NCBI GenBank assembly: GCA_008921705.1
Contig: VFFE01009189.1
Location: 2,558,429-2,622,428 of the forward strand
Source of the DNA: Burhinus oedicnemus
Taxonomy: Eukaryota > Chordata > Aves > Charadriiformes > Burhinidae
Direction: 5' to 3'
Length of the DNA: 64,000 nt
Below the pieces are notes generated by a model, which saw only the letters and a program-made list of their open reading frames with translations, did not search any database and was not told the origin of the DNA. Position numbers and translations under genes: made by a program. Shown here one piece after another: positions 38,601 through 53,600 of this stretch. Numbering within the stretch: position 1 is the first letter of the stretch; the number at the start of each line of letters is the position of its first letter.

Positions 38601-41600
38601 GACTTCAGTGAATTAGTGGGTTTGAGATCAGCTATTAAAAAAAAAAAAGGCACAATGAGACTAATTTGGACTATTTAAGCCAAAGTTTCCTACTTAACTA
38701 TTTAAATCATGGTTAAAATAGTTGTTATATATGGGAATTATAAAATAAGGAAACTATTATAGCACATTAATTGAAAAGTGAATGAAAAACTCAAAGTGAA
38801 AGAAAAATTGATTCCACACAGTTCTTTAGTTACATGAGCACCATCAGGAAAAATATCAAATGCAGAAGAATGGGCAAACTTCTGTTTCTCTCCCTGTGAA
38901 AAAAGCCTGAAGACAATAGTTGCATAAAGAAATTGTAAGGATAGAAAAGGCCAGCACTCCAAGATCCTGCACATACTGTTGCACTGACTTCTGACCACAA
39001 TAAAATGACTGTGAACAGAAATTCAAGGATAACTGCGAAGAGTTTTTAGTTTTGGAAAGAAATCTAAATGTGTTGATTATAACCAGTTTATAGTTAGGTT
39101 TAACATTTTAAAAAGCGCTTAAAATTTTTATTGCTGTAGTAATAAAAATGCTTGCACCAGGAGAGATTTTATATTATGGAAAGAAATAATGTTACACTTT
39201 TACATTTGTCTAAATGTACTTCTAGTGTAGACTAGGTCTTTGGAAAATGAAACAAAACAAAACAAGGAAGTAATTTTGGAAGGAGTACCTACATCTAGCC
39301 AGTTATCTAAACTAAATATGGGTGCCTATAACACATAGCATTCTATTTATAACAGGAATCTCATTAAAACAAACAAAACAAACAAACTGCTTTATTTAGC
39401 TGAAACAACGGAATCTTTTCTAGTGTAAGACAAAATATGTTTTCTAAATTTATCACTGCTAAAATTATCTAATTTAAGCTTCCGAAATATGAGGCTATTT
39501 TTGTCAAAGCAGCCTGGTCAATGACTCTTTGTAGTTTTTATTTCATTTTTAGTAGCAACTAATATACTCTAAAAATACGTAACTCCTGGCTAGTTTCAAG
39601 GGGCAGATACAGCAGTGTTTAAGAATTGCTTACTTTTAATGCACTTACAAAAAAAAGAATAAAAACGCTATATAAACATCACACTTTCAGTCATTTTCTA
39701 ATAATGAGATTACCTTGTGGGAAGTTGGGGGAGACAGCCTGGTTTGCTGCAAATGCGTTGCCAGATCTAGGAGGAGTCCGTAACTGTTGTACAGCTGGAG
39801 CTTGGGCAGCAAGCGGCATAGAACTGCCAGGCAATACAACTACATTTGATGGTGTTACAGCTGTGCCCAAGGTAGCTGGATCAGTCACACAAGTGGCTAT
39901 ATAAAGGTTGTTTGAATTCCCAAAAGCTGTGCTTGTTGCTGGCATCAACTGTATAAATCCTCCTTCCTTGGAAAGATTAGTTGTACCTGCAACTGAAAAG
40001 CCAGTACAGTCTTCATTCTGAGTGTTAACTGAGGTGACCACAGGATCCTTAGGTCTAAGCATAAGAAGATTCTGCTCTGCCAAAGCTGAATCCACGTTTT
40101 TTTCTGTGTCTTCCGAAGTCAGACATTTGGACAGGCCTGCAGTTTTGGTTGGGGATTTGGCTGGAGAAGACAATATTATCGTTGGCAAATTTTCTCCTGT
40201 GATGCTGGAAACAGCATTATTTAACTCGGTGTCTGATGAAATAAATGGATCATCGCTGATGATGATCTTGAGGGACATTATATTAGAAGGATCAACATCC
40301 ATTGGTTGACTACTAGAAGATACACCGCTTATACATTTGGCCTCGGTACCTGACTCATCTGTTGAGGATGCAGTTTCTGGGAGAGGTGAGTGACATATTT
40401 CAGATGTAGTAAGATTATTTTCAGTGGATACTACGGAAATTTCTGTACATGCATCATCACCAGAAGAGAAATACATATTATCAGCATCTACTTTTGTAGA
40501 AGATGAAGGCTCTTGCATTTCCCCTTGTGTTCCCTCTGAGTTTGACAGTCCTGTAGTGAGGTTAAAATCTTTCTTACAAGGCTTATCAAGTGTATGCTGA
40601 TCATTTGAATAAGGTTTGTTAGAAGTATCAACAACTTCAAGCTGCAATTCTGTTTTGTCAAGATCCGAAATATTCGCTGCAGATCTTGCAGCACAGTCTG
40701 ATTGCGTACTCTGTTCCTGATGGTTAGCATGGTGGCTACAGTTCTCCTGTAAAATACCAGGTAAGGCAGCTGTATCGTTTGTTGCAGCCTGTTCTTTTCC
40801 TGCATCTGCTGATGGGCTAGAAATCGGTGAATTGTTTTTTCTCAGCAGTACACTGTGGTGAGGGCTCCCATCAGAAGGGCTTTTAGAAAGTGTTTTTTCA
40901 GATAGTGATGTATCTGGTGATAAGTGACATTTACTTCCAGAATGTGTTTTGTTTTCACTGGCCGTAGTACCTTCTGCCAGTGAAACCAAAGAAATCTGAG
41001 GACTACCAGAATGAACATATTCTAAACTAGGACTACTTTGAGCACTATGACTTAGTGGGCGTTTTTCAATTTCCATAGCTCTTTCACTTTCAGATACTAA
41101 TGCAGACGACTCTTTTTTATCATAAGAATCTCCACAGTGTTCATTACATTCACTGTCAGAAGTCTGTCTCTTGTTAGGTTCAGTCAAACCAGGTACAGAG
41201 TCAAAAGCGATTTCAAGCTCTCCAATATGTTCAGGGGTAACGGTTTTAAGTACTTCAGCCTGCTTCCTTGGTCTGCAATTTCCATGCAACTGTTCGTTGG
41301 TTGTATTTTTCTTAGCCGTATCGTCATCATTCATGCTGGTCTTCAAGGCACATGATGCTTCTCCTAACTGAAAACCTTTACAGGATAGTGATTCTCTAGA
41401 ATTATCACCTGTCAAACAGAGAAAAAATTAGTTCCATAATTATTAGAACAGATGATCCTTTTACAGTGTTTTAGAAGCAACTTATCAGTTCAATGGAAAA
41501 GTATTTCACATGAAACTAAGTGGGAATAATGCTACTCATCCTTACTTTCAAGCTGAGTGGAAAGTATATGAAACGTATGGTTATCCACATTAGGCAATCT

Positions 41601-44600
41601 GGCAAATCAGTTTATACATAAATAATAAGTGCACACATAATAAGCAAACAGCTCAAGTCACTAAATCAGATTTCCAGAAGCACAATAAACATCTCGGGAT
41701 AAAGACCTCTTGGCTCTGTTTCTCATATACTTTCATTAAATATCTGTTACTGATGAACTATTGTTAAGAATGAGGCAGACAGACCAAACATACCTTTGGT
41801 CCAGAGTAAGACTCTTTTTTTGTGTATTAATTAACCAATACATTACACAAGATAGAGAAAAGATTAATATGGTTAGATGTAAAATGTTATCTTTATGTGT
41901 TCCACAATGCATATTGCAAAGTATCTCTGTTTTGAATGAGAAAACAGATTTGCAGATATTCTGGTTTCATTTAGGAGCCTACCAAGTACAACTTGTAAGT
42001 ACACTGATGGACTACTGTAAAATTTAACAGATCGAAACTTTCTAACAGACTAGGTGTATTCATATGTTCATGCGATGTAAATGTCAGATTGGATATTACC
42101 ATTGAAAACAGAAAGATTTTGAAACGTACAAATTGTCTGAAAATATTTTCATAATGAAAAGTGAACAGACTAGAAGAGATCTTAAAGAAAAAAAACAACC
42201 TACATCTACTGGTTTCTTCTGTTCCTAAAGAACTTTCAAGTGTTTCCAGGTTATCCTCATCCACCAGGATTGCATTTTCTACTCCAGTCTGACCAGAAAT
42301 ACCAGCAGGTAAATTCTTGTTTACCTTGCTCTTTCCTATTTTCAAAACAAAACATAAAGAAAGATTAAATATGTCACTTTACACACAAATGTGATTATTA
42401 CATGATAAACGAAGCATAGAGATTTCAAATTCAAGAAATGCCACCTAAACTCAAAGAACTATTTGTCTATATTCACTATAAATCCAGAAATAGCATAAAA
42501 ACATCACTATATTTCATGTGAGGGTATCTCTGATCAGACAAATAGAAAAATTTTACAACAGCATAGAAAAACAAGCATGAACGACCATCCTTTAGAGTCT
42601 AAAATAACAGCAATAAAACAACCACTGAGCCAGCACAAAACCAGAATTTCAGCCACAAGAAAATGCTTTACTTTATAGTCAATGTATAAATGTATGTAAA
42701 AATCAAATTCTGAACTGAGGGACACAGATGCCATACAGTCCATTTCTTGCAAAAGAGGCCTGCTGAATTAGCTTTGCTTCTTCAGGTAATACTTAGTAAA
42801 ACTCATCATTCATGATGCTTTATAGTAATGGTACAATTGAGTATAATATACCCTACCATAATCAAACAAGTCAAAGAGTGCCTGAAAAGCTGGATCTGAT
42901 TCTGTCTGTTCTAGAATGTCCTGTATAGCCTCTTCCGACATATGAATTTCACCCTGAGAAAAGACAAGATATACAGAGCTGTTAGAAAGTTGCTTTCATA
43001 ACTTAAAGAAAAACAGACAAGAACTGTTTTCTTTTCAGATTGTTTTTAGTTCTATTACTTCTGCTGGAAACATCTCTGTCACAAATTTAATGTCTGTTAA
43101 AAAATATTAGTGATTGAAGTTTAAGAAATAAAGTCCCCCAAAATCCAAACATCTTTGTCAGACATTACACTCTGCACATCCATATTGAAGTATTTGCCAC
43201 AATGACCAGCATTTTTTAAGAAGGACTAAATCTTGGGCTACACTGGAAGCTTATGCACATGGTATGAATGCTGTGAGCCTGCACTAGCCAACCACTGGTA
43301 AAAAGATCCCCCAATTAACCCTAATTTCTTGGGTTTGCTATATCTAGAAGCCAAAGCTAAACAAAGGGAAGTTTTATTTCATTTACCCATTACATGTTCT
43401 ATAATATAACTTCCAACTACTTTTCTATAGAAGGCAGTTGGAAGGAAGGCACAGCTACATAGGACACTACTCTAAGGTTCTTGTTTTAAGATGACTTGTT
43501 GGTAGCAGCCCAGGAAGAAAATGAGCAGGGCCCTCAGTACACATTCAAGTGTTCAAATACAAAGTTTCTCCTGACTTCCTGGAGATATCCTAAGCACTCT
43601 ACAACTTTTGATACGGGGGTTATAAGGGTGCATATCCCATGTGATATGCTTTATTATTTTGTCTCAGCTACTCTAACTAAACCAAGAAGATGCTTTGGTT
43701 TTGTTCTGCTCAGAAAAACGGAATACAGCTTTTCAGCTCCATATTGTGACAAAAATTGACCTAAAAATCACCAAATGACAGAAGAATAGCTTTTAAAAAT
43801 CAGACACTTCTATTTCGTAAACAGGCAACTATCTCTACTCTCCTGCCCTTTTCATGAGGGCCATAAAGATTATAATTCCCTCATTAAGAGTCCTTTATAA
43901 CTCTGTGATTGCCAGATCGAGGGCTGTAGGAGAATGAAGGGAGAATGCTAGAAGTTTAATTTGTAGAGGCAGAATGTGTATTTCCTCCAAAAGCAAGAAA
44001 ATCCTGAATTTCAAGAAAAAGCATCCTTACTTAGGCTTCAAAGATAATTTCTCTTGCTATACTAGACAATCCATGTTTATCTTAGAGCAAATCAGAAAAT
44101 CTAGTCAGACTAAACATGTTTGGAGACCACAAGATATTTTAAATTCCTTTTTCTTTTACAAGGCTATTGATCAGATCCCCAGTCAGAAGCTGGTACCAAA
44201 GATCCGGTGACAAGCAGGCAGCTGGTGACTGTGAGACAGTGTACTTGGATCTCAGTCTGAGGGTAACATTAACAGCTGACCACTGCCAGAAGCAGTCCTA
44301 CTTCCTTGGCTTTTGACCCTGCTGCATGCTTCTGCTGCCTTGTACAGGGACTGGGAATGAATTCAGAGTACTAAACTGGCTCAAAATTAACTCCAGCAAA
44401 ACACTAGTAACCTGTAAGCTCAGCTTCTGGAACGTGCCCACCACCATACAAGGTAAGAGTTAATGCCTATGCAAGGGAAGTTGTGGAACTGCCCCTGGGC
44501 AGAAGCTAGCCATTAGACAGGCTTAGCTGTATTGTAAAACAAAGAAACAAATGAAAACACAGACAAGAAACAGGAGAGCAATCTCAGATATCAGAGAGTA

Positions 44601-47600
44601 GACAGAGGTTCAACGCATTTCCCATAACTGATCAGTCTCAGGTGCCTGGTCTTCAGAAAATGTAAACAGGGCAATTCACACCTACCTGAAGTCCAAGGAT
44701 TTCATCAATTGAAGTCTCCTGTTCCGTGGGACCACTGTCTGTCTGTTTAGGGGCCTGAGCAACATTGCCATCACTGGGAACACATCAGTCATTAGTTCAG
44801 AACTCAAAAATAAATCAAATAAGAATACGTATGAAGTTTACAGGTTCCTTTTATTACCTGCCCAGGATTTTATTAATGTTCTCAGCAAGCTTCTCCTGAA
44901 GAGATTTGTTGCTCAGGATTTTTTCTCTGGCATTTTCAATAACCAGTTGCTGGAAAACACAGTTTTAAAGTGGTCAGGTTTCCATTTTTATCATCACTAT
45001 AAAAGAAGCATGAATTTCCAACTTACTGCTGAAAAAAAAAATAATTCAACACAGAGAATACTCTTTATAATGGAGACAGCCAATCTGTGACTGCATAACA
45101 CAGCTATGAAAATCATCTCAAAACATTCCTGTACTTATACTCTCCTAAAGCACCGCAAGGCTTGTTGGGCTTTCTGGTTTCCATTCTCTGAAAAACTACT
45201 GTATTCTGACAGCTTACAGGTATCTTAGCAAAGCCAATAAATCAAGGAAAAAAAAAAACCCTCTACATAGCAATGCCATCCTCTCTAGTCTAGTACACAG
45301 ACGAGCTAGTTCAAAGACAAAACTAAATTTATCTTCTAAAGTTAATTTCTATAATACCCAAGACAAACAACATGTAAAAGGCTAGTTCTCCTTAGTCTGA
45401 ATTTGTTTCTTAAATGTAAACACCTTCCAAAAGTATATACTCACTGGGAAGTTACCATCTATGAATTCTTCAAGTGGCTCACTTTCTTTTTCTATTATTA
45501 CTTCATCAGGGTCTTGAGAACTTCTAGCTGCTGAAAGAGGTCCAGATGTTGCAATGCTTTTCCTCTTCTGAGATTCACTGAAACATTCCAGGAAATTTAG
45601 GATGTATTTTGTTAGAACATAGCAAACAATAGACCTAATGGTCAGTAAATCAAGTGTTTCTCTTCCTTATTAGTAAATAAAAGATTTTAATCAACAGAAA
45701 ATTAACTACACACTGGAAATACAATAAAAGCTGATATCTGTTTCATTACGTTGTATGCAACACTGTGCCTGAACTCATAGAAGTTACAAACAAATATACA
45801 GACTGTGGGTAAACAGCATAATGGCAAATTGAATTCCATGCCGACTATTCCATATTTTTCCCCCTCCAGTACACATTACTTTAACTGGTGGTACAGGTTC
45901 TAATTAACTGCCACTCAAGAAAAAGATTTGGGCATCACCACTGAAAATAAAGCTCTCTCCAGGAGTAGCTGTTGTCAAAGAAGCAAACAAATGTTAGGTT
46001 GCATAAGAATTTAGATGATGAATAGGAAATGTAATGCTTTTATATGAAATCATGATACAGGCTCTTCTGAAACCATCAATCAGCAGTGAAACTAAAATCA
46101 CTTATATACAAAAAAAATCATGCAGGAATAGAGAAGACTTGGAAAAGGTCTAAGTGAGTAAGGGTCTGGAAAAATGATTAGCAAAACCACTGACTGGGAT
46201 TTAGTCAGGGGTAAAGACAACAAATGGAACACAAAGAGACCAGTCAACTCATAAAAACAAAAGGACATTGGAATTAAAGAATAAAAAAATGCAAAAATTA
46301 GTGTAAGAACAGTTCTTCATACCACTTTTAGTGTGAATATGAAAATTTTTGCTGACAAAATTTACTGAAGCCAATAGTTTTTCTAAATTAAAAACAGACA
46401 AAATGTACATTTGTATCAATATTGAGAATTTTCATAACTGATAAGGATATTTTGGAAGGAATACCAAATCTCAGGCTCCAACGTTATTTGCCTATGTCTA
46501 ATACTGCAATAATGTGAAGACCAGCTGTATGCAATAAAACAGCACAAGTAGCCTCATGTCAGTCCAGTGTTAAATTCTTTGACTTTCCTTTCCTCTGTGA
46601 ATCACCACATACTGGCCACTCTCAGTGGATCTTAAATGTGAAACACTCCATCATCTCAGAAAATTTACACTAGAGGTTAGAACACCGCATAATGTCTAAA
46701 CAATCTGAAAAAAAACCCAAACAAAACCCCCTGTGTTTACCTTTTTCGTCTTCCTGGAGAAAGCAAGTTTGAGTGAAGCTTTCGCTCTTGTGATGCTGGA
46801 ACTTGAATGTGTATGAAATCTCCTGCTTTAAAAATGAAAAAAGAAGATCATGATGCCAGTACCTTTTCCAATGACATTGTTAAAGCACTACAGAAATCTA
46901 CACATTACTTATGTTCCTATCAATTCCTGGGAATTCATACCAAATGATTTGGTATTATCATGAAAATGAGAACCATTCTTTTTAAATATAAATTGAGAAA
47001 AACATGCACTTGATGTGGATCACGCCCATCTGCTAAAACAAGTGTTTTGGGTGAAGGTGAGAACACAGGATAGAATAATAACAAATCAATGCAGTTCTGA
47101 TCTCTGAACCCAACCTAGCAAGCAAGTATGCAAGAGCCATTTCTCTTTTGGGCACTCTTTTTATTTTATTCACCTGAACCAGTTTGGAGAGCTAGGGGAA
47201 CAAAGCATGAATTTCCTGAAACTTTTTTGGTGGAAGATGATTAGCCCTTGTTTTAGAAAACTTCCATCTATATCCATAGATTTTTCACAGAAAAAGGGGT
47301 TTAAAACAGTGCGTGACTTACTGCTGATCTTGTTTTCTTGGGTTTGTGACTGGTGAACAAACAACGTATTCAGTCGTGTCTGTGACATGCTTTGATTTAT
47401 TGTTGGCCTGTGAATAACTTGAGGAGATAGAATAGAAGAGGAATTCTGTGGCCCCGACTGATGGGCTACTGACAACAATCCTGAGTTTGCAGGAGCTGAT
47501 TGCTGAAGCATTCTCTGTCTTTTCATTTCTACAATTCCACTTCTTGTACGTGCTGGAGATAATAAAGACAAGATGAAAATATATGATAAAGGAATTTTAA

Positions 47601-50600
47601 AAGATTGCTGATTTTCAGAGACCTAATTAAAGATGCTTCATTGAAACTTTTTTGTGCTTCAACAACTAATTCATGAAACTCAAAAAGTAAGCAACATCCA
47701 CCTTTGTCTTCTGTGTTACAGGTTTGAGCCAGAACAACTCAAGAAGTACAGCCAACTTACATAGATAATGTAACCATGCTTATATCACTGCTTAAATATT
47801 TACAGGAATAACTCATACCAAAAAGGTATTTCACTACATAATATGCCACTCATATAATTGACCTTAACTGCAATAGCTAAACCAACATAATTTTGCGTTT
47901 CTTTATCAGACTAAATCTGACAAATTTAAACAACAGAACACCACCCGATCCATTGGATTTCAGATCCAAGAACAATCACTACCTATATTTCACACTCTCT
48001 TTTCTCACACAGGTTACTCAGCAGAAGTACTACAGAGAGAAAATTTTATTTTTAAGTAAAATAACTTTTCTTTTTTGAGAGTTTATTTGGCAGTTTTTGT
48101 AACAAAAGAAACAATTCTAGATAGAACAAGTATCTTTTCATATTTTGCTTGGATATATGCTTGTATGCGTAAAAAAATAATTGTTTCAAGATTGTAATAC
48201 ATTTTTATATTCTCCTTCTACAGAAATGAAACTGCATCATAATTAGACTGGTTATGTTTTCAGTTCCTCTGTGAACCACAAATTAAGTTAACAGCTTCAG
48301 GACTGAAGCAGCAGTTTTTAAACCTTTTAACCATGTGAACTTCTAAAAAGTTTTCAGCAGAGAAGAAAATGTTATACAGAGAATTTAAGCCCCTTGCAAA
48401 AAGCTCAGCTTTTCTTATTTTCCTTTCTTGATCATTACAGTAATCCACAGACTGCAGTGAAGACAACAGACATGCTGAAAAACACACTGCAGAATAGATT
48501 TTACAACATTTTAAGAGTAAGGACGCATTACTGATTGCTGCAGCGTTTCCCCATTTTTTGCCAAAACAGGTAACTTGAACATAAAGCCTACTGGTCCCAT
48601 GGAATTGGTTCAGTTACTTACTCCTTTGATTAGCAGAAAATCCTGTGGAATTTTGCATGCTCCTAAAAAATAAAGCAGGTGACATAAATAAAAGGAGCAC
48701 AATGGAAACACACAGCTACACAGTGCGACAGTATCTATCATATGGTTAAGTCCAGTTTCAACCACACATTACTTCAGAAAGCTTCAATCTGCTGATTATT
48801 ATTCTTTCAAACAATGGTCACAGATCCTTCAAATGAAGCTTACTGTTATATGTTTGATCAAGTAACCACAACAGTATCGAGTTCTAAATGAGTCATAGTA
48901 TATTGTTTTTATTACAGGAAGGCCACATACTCACACTAATGCCCTCCTTATCTGCTAGTCCTGCCTCAAAATCCTGAAACATCTACTCAGCTATCAACTC
49001 TCACATACCTGTCTTTTTCACCATCTCTCAGAGGCAACAGAAAGCAAAACCATTCTTATACAATGATAAGGGGAGCTGATGAACATAGGGACTCACTCTT
49101 AGAGTGAAATTTTACTTTATTAATTTAAAAACCATATTACCTGATCTGAGAAAGCGTATAGTCTAATTTTTTCCACAGAGATGACATCATTGCTGGAACT
49201 TCATTTGTTGTTTCTAAAATAAACCGTAAAAAAAAAAAAAAATTATATGCCTAAACCAGATACGTGTTGAGAAAAAGTAAAATCACAAGCAAATTAATTA
49301 TTACTAATATTATATGTGTTTCAGGTATCCTCTAACTTCAGGTGTCTAGTCGCCTTCTTACTATTCTGTTAATTTGAAAGCCCTAACTCCTAATTTAAGA
49401 ACATCGACTGATATTAACACACACTCATCACAGATACAGTTCTCAGTTTCAGAAGCCTAAATGAAACTGAGACAAAGACATTCATGATGATAATTCTCAA
49501 TGGAATCTGCACATGGTGTTGACTCTTGGGTAAACACATGCTAACCTAACCTAATTCACTTCTGGAAGTGGTGTTCATATTCCCAGGTTACTTGTGTGCG
49601 TTTGAAAATTGTAACTGGGCAGATAGGCCTTTAAAAGTAATGATTTATTTTAAGATGTCACCCAAACAGGTAAAAACACTTGGTATTTTTGAAGCACAAA
49701 ACATTAAAGTATAAATGGAAAGATACAATCAGATCAATCTATAAAGTTTTTCAAGGTGCCGAGTACAAAGTATTTTGAAGAAAGAATGTTTGTGTCTTAG
49801 TAACCATTTCTATTAAACCTAGTGTGAAAGGAAAAAACATTCAGAAATGTTCCAAACATAATCTGCCTTAAATTACAGTTCTTAGAACCAAGCACCACCA
49901 AAATCCGCTGCCCAGAGAGGTGGCGGAGTCTCTGACTCTGGAGACATTCCAAACCTGCCTGGACGCTGTCCTGTGCCACCTGCTCTAGGTATCCCTGCTC
50001 TGGCAGAGGGGTTGGACTAGATGATCTCCAGAGGTCCCTTCCAACCCCTGCCATTCTGTGATTCTGATCAGATAACATGTATCCAAAAATTGGAAGACTT
50101 GTCAACATCCAGAAGCTCAGTAACTGCTTTTAAAAACTGGAAATGCTCTAATATTCATACAAAATATTAAGTTATTTTGAAATTATTTTAATTAATTTTA
50201 AAAGCAAGACAAGAAACATTTCACACCACAGGATTCTTCCCAGTTATTTCATAGAATCATAGAATATCTCAAGTCAGAAGGGACCCATAAGGATCATCGA
50301 GTCCAACTCCCTGCTCCTCGCAGGGTTACCTAAAACTAAACCTTATGACTAAAAGTGTCATCCAGACGCTCACTGAACTCTGACAGGCTTGGTGCTGTGA
50401 CCACTTCCCTAGGAAGCCTGTTCCAGCGACCAACCACTCTCTCAGCGAAGAACCTTTTCCTAATGTCCAAAATGAACTTCCCCTGACATAGCTTCATTCC
50501 ATTTCTGTGTGTCCTGTCACCAGTCACCAGAGAGAGGACATCAGCACCTCCCCCTCCTATTTATAGTATAAACAATAAACAGTATAACTTTACAAGCATA

Positions 50601-53600
50601 AACCCATACATTTTGCACACTTTATTATATCTTTATGCTTTTTTACATTCAAAGTTCTGCTCAAATTTGAAGTGAAAATACATGCTGGCAAATGCAAACT
50701 AAGATAATGAATTAATTTTGCTCATAAGATGCTGATCTGTTGTCTGTGTAATATGGAAACCTTCAGCTTCTAGCATAGACTGGAGATTGCCCTATGTCCA
50801 AATATAGGCAGAGATATTACCTCTTCCTTAAGCAGTTCACAACAGATAAATAAGAAACATAAAATAAAATCTCATTCTGAAGGCTTACCTTTTGTTTTCA
50901 TGGCTACGTATTCATTAAGAATAGTTGTCAAGTTTTTTCCACACAGGGACTGGAAAAAAAAAACCACCTGATCTTAGAATCTTCACTAATAACATATACT
51001 TCATCGGCTGTATCACATTATATTTAGGCAGTTCTTTAGAAGACTACACCATGCTGACCCTCAACACAAGGAACTGTACTTTATGCTGCTAGTGCTGAGT
51101 TGTCTCAAACTAGGTAGAAAGCAATCTATGGAACAAAATGCCATTATGAACACAAAATCTGAAGTGCTTGATTTCATTGCACAACACTGGTATAGCAGTT
51201 AAAGCTGCACGATCTCCACTCACCTTTGTTATTATGGAATAAAAATACAAAAATAAGATAATGAACAGCTGTAACAGTAATGAGCATGTATCACTGCGGA
51301 ACGCAACATGTGTTAAGATGCAAACGTGAAGAGAACTTCTGTCTAAAGTAAAATTCCTAACAGTCACACAGAATTAACTTTCATGCCATATTTACTTGTT
51401 CTGTTATTTTAGGTGAAATAAAGAAGTAAGATTTTAAGGTTATCACTGTCATGTTGTACCTTCTTGTCTTGTTTACTAGTGAGAACTCTACAGAGAATGA
51501 CAAATACAGCACTTTATAGCTGGTATTTTGAGCTGCAGTGAGAATTTTTTCTTAGACACTCTCATATCATCACTTTCTATGAAAAAAAGCAAAAATGTTT
51601 CTACCAAGAAAAGGAAGATAATTAAAAGCTTTCAGAATCTGGATAATCTATTTACATTTGGTTCTTCTAATTTTTGCTGGCCATAGCTTGGTTCTCAATT
51701 CCCTACCCTGAAGAACACATGACTAAACACTTGTAAATGAAATAAGTTCAATGGTCTGTTTTGAATAGGTGCATCAAGACCTCGGATCTCAGAAAAGATC
51801 TGCACAAATTTGGATACTGTGGACAAAATCCCAGACGATATAATTAACTCATATATTATAAGAATGAAATGGAAAAGAGGAAGAAGATGCACATATAAAC
51901 GTTAAAAGGTTGATACATAGCAATATCTAAACCCTGTAATTTGTATACTGTATCAAAAATACCAGTTTGTACACATTAAAAATACAAAGTATCTAATTAC
52001 CCTGTAGCTATATGCACATATCTACATATGTGGCTACACACTGTATTTATGCACACCCAAAGATCCACATTTCACCTGGGACGAAGCAGATGATAGTGAT
52101 CAAAGAGGAAGCTAAACTGAAACACAGTTTTTGTCAACAAAATTTGGTATCCTTAGATAAAGCTGAGGTACCTTACCTAAATGTTTAATATGTACTTGAA
52201 ATGGAACATTACTGGCTGACGTGTCTAGGACAGGAAAGCGATCGCCCAATAAATTACAAGAGCAGTCCCAAAATTGATAAAACCCTTTCGACACCCTTCC
52301 AGAAATCAACCTCAAAGCTATGAAGCAGAGTAAACATAATATGCTGAAATCAATTTGCATATTTTATGCTTAAATGTTTCTTAGTAAGATTAAATACTAG
52401 AAACCAGATAACGGCTCATACCACAGGATGCAATAAAAAAGAGAACAGAGGGGACAATCTACTAAGCATTTTAAGCAGCATTTGAGAAATAATTGCTATA
52501 CAGAGAAATCTAAATGTTCTTTTCCATGGATGTAAGACAGTTTAATTTTCTGCTTTGTAAATAAACTTACCAGCAAGCAGGCTGGAATAATCCCATCCTC
52601 TGTACAGTGCTCCGCGTATTCTTTCAAATCTGAGCTTTCCAAAATAAATTCACGGCAGGTAGCTAGAAGTTTTTCCTGTTGTAAATATCCTGCAACGGAT
52701 CAGAGACAAAATTTTGCTATTTCATTCATTACTTCTGCTCAATAGGTATCAACGCATCAACATAAACAGCTGCACAGTGTTGAAATACTCAGGTAAAGAT
52801 TTGTATGTTAGACAAGGAAAGTGAACTTATTTTTAAAGAGCATATATATTGCAAAATATTTCTTTAATAGTTAAAACCAGAAAGAACACAAAATATTATT
52901 GATAGTATACTGCATTTACAAACTATTTGAGACTGGAAGTGAAGCAATATAAACAATTTCTGATTGATCTTTAATACAGGCAGTACTGTACAGACAAGAA
53001 AATAAAAGTTCAAACAACCCAGTTTGATAATTAAATGGAATTCTACAACACTTTGTTAATAAAATGCATTGCAATATTACAATAACTGTCCACACATCTT
53101 CCTGTTTCAAAACAGGTAAAACCTGTGCAGCTGTTACAACAGCGTGTAAGATTCATTTAAAAAATTGGCATTGTACAAAAATTAGTAACAGAAAAAGGTT
53201 TTCTCCCCCCACTTACTGTAATTTTCATTTCAAATAGATGTACTAGCTACAACTTGTGCACTGTACACACCCTGAGACTCAGTGGTTACCTTAACAGGAA
53301 GCATACCAAAAAAGTTTACTTTTTCAAAATTCCATTCCTCAACAAATATGTTCTGCTTTTCATGTTTCTGCTAATCAAACTTTTTAAGCCCTACTTTAAT
53401 CTTCAAATACTCTAAATGTTAAAAGATAGAAATAGACCAATCTGAATGAAGGATTCTAGAACAAAGAACCACAAAAGAAAATGTCTCTTCTTTCTTGCTT
53501 GTAACAGAACTGAACACGTAATGTTTTAAAGAAAAGATAAAATATGTGTCTAATTATACAATGCAGGATATATATACATTAGCATATTTATTTCAATGGG

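Noticed and set aside
39626..40309. Plus-strand frames inside NPAT exon 13
   Set aside because: These are antisense shadows of the 1695-base NPAT exon, with no family resemblance.
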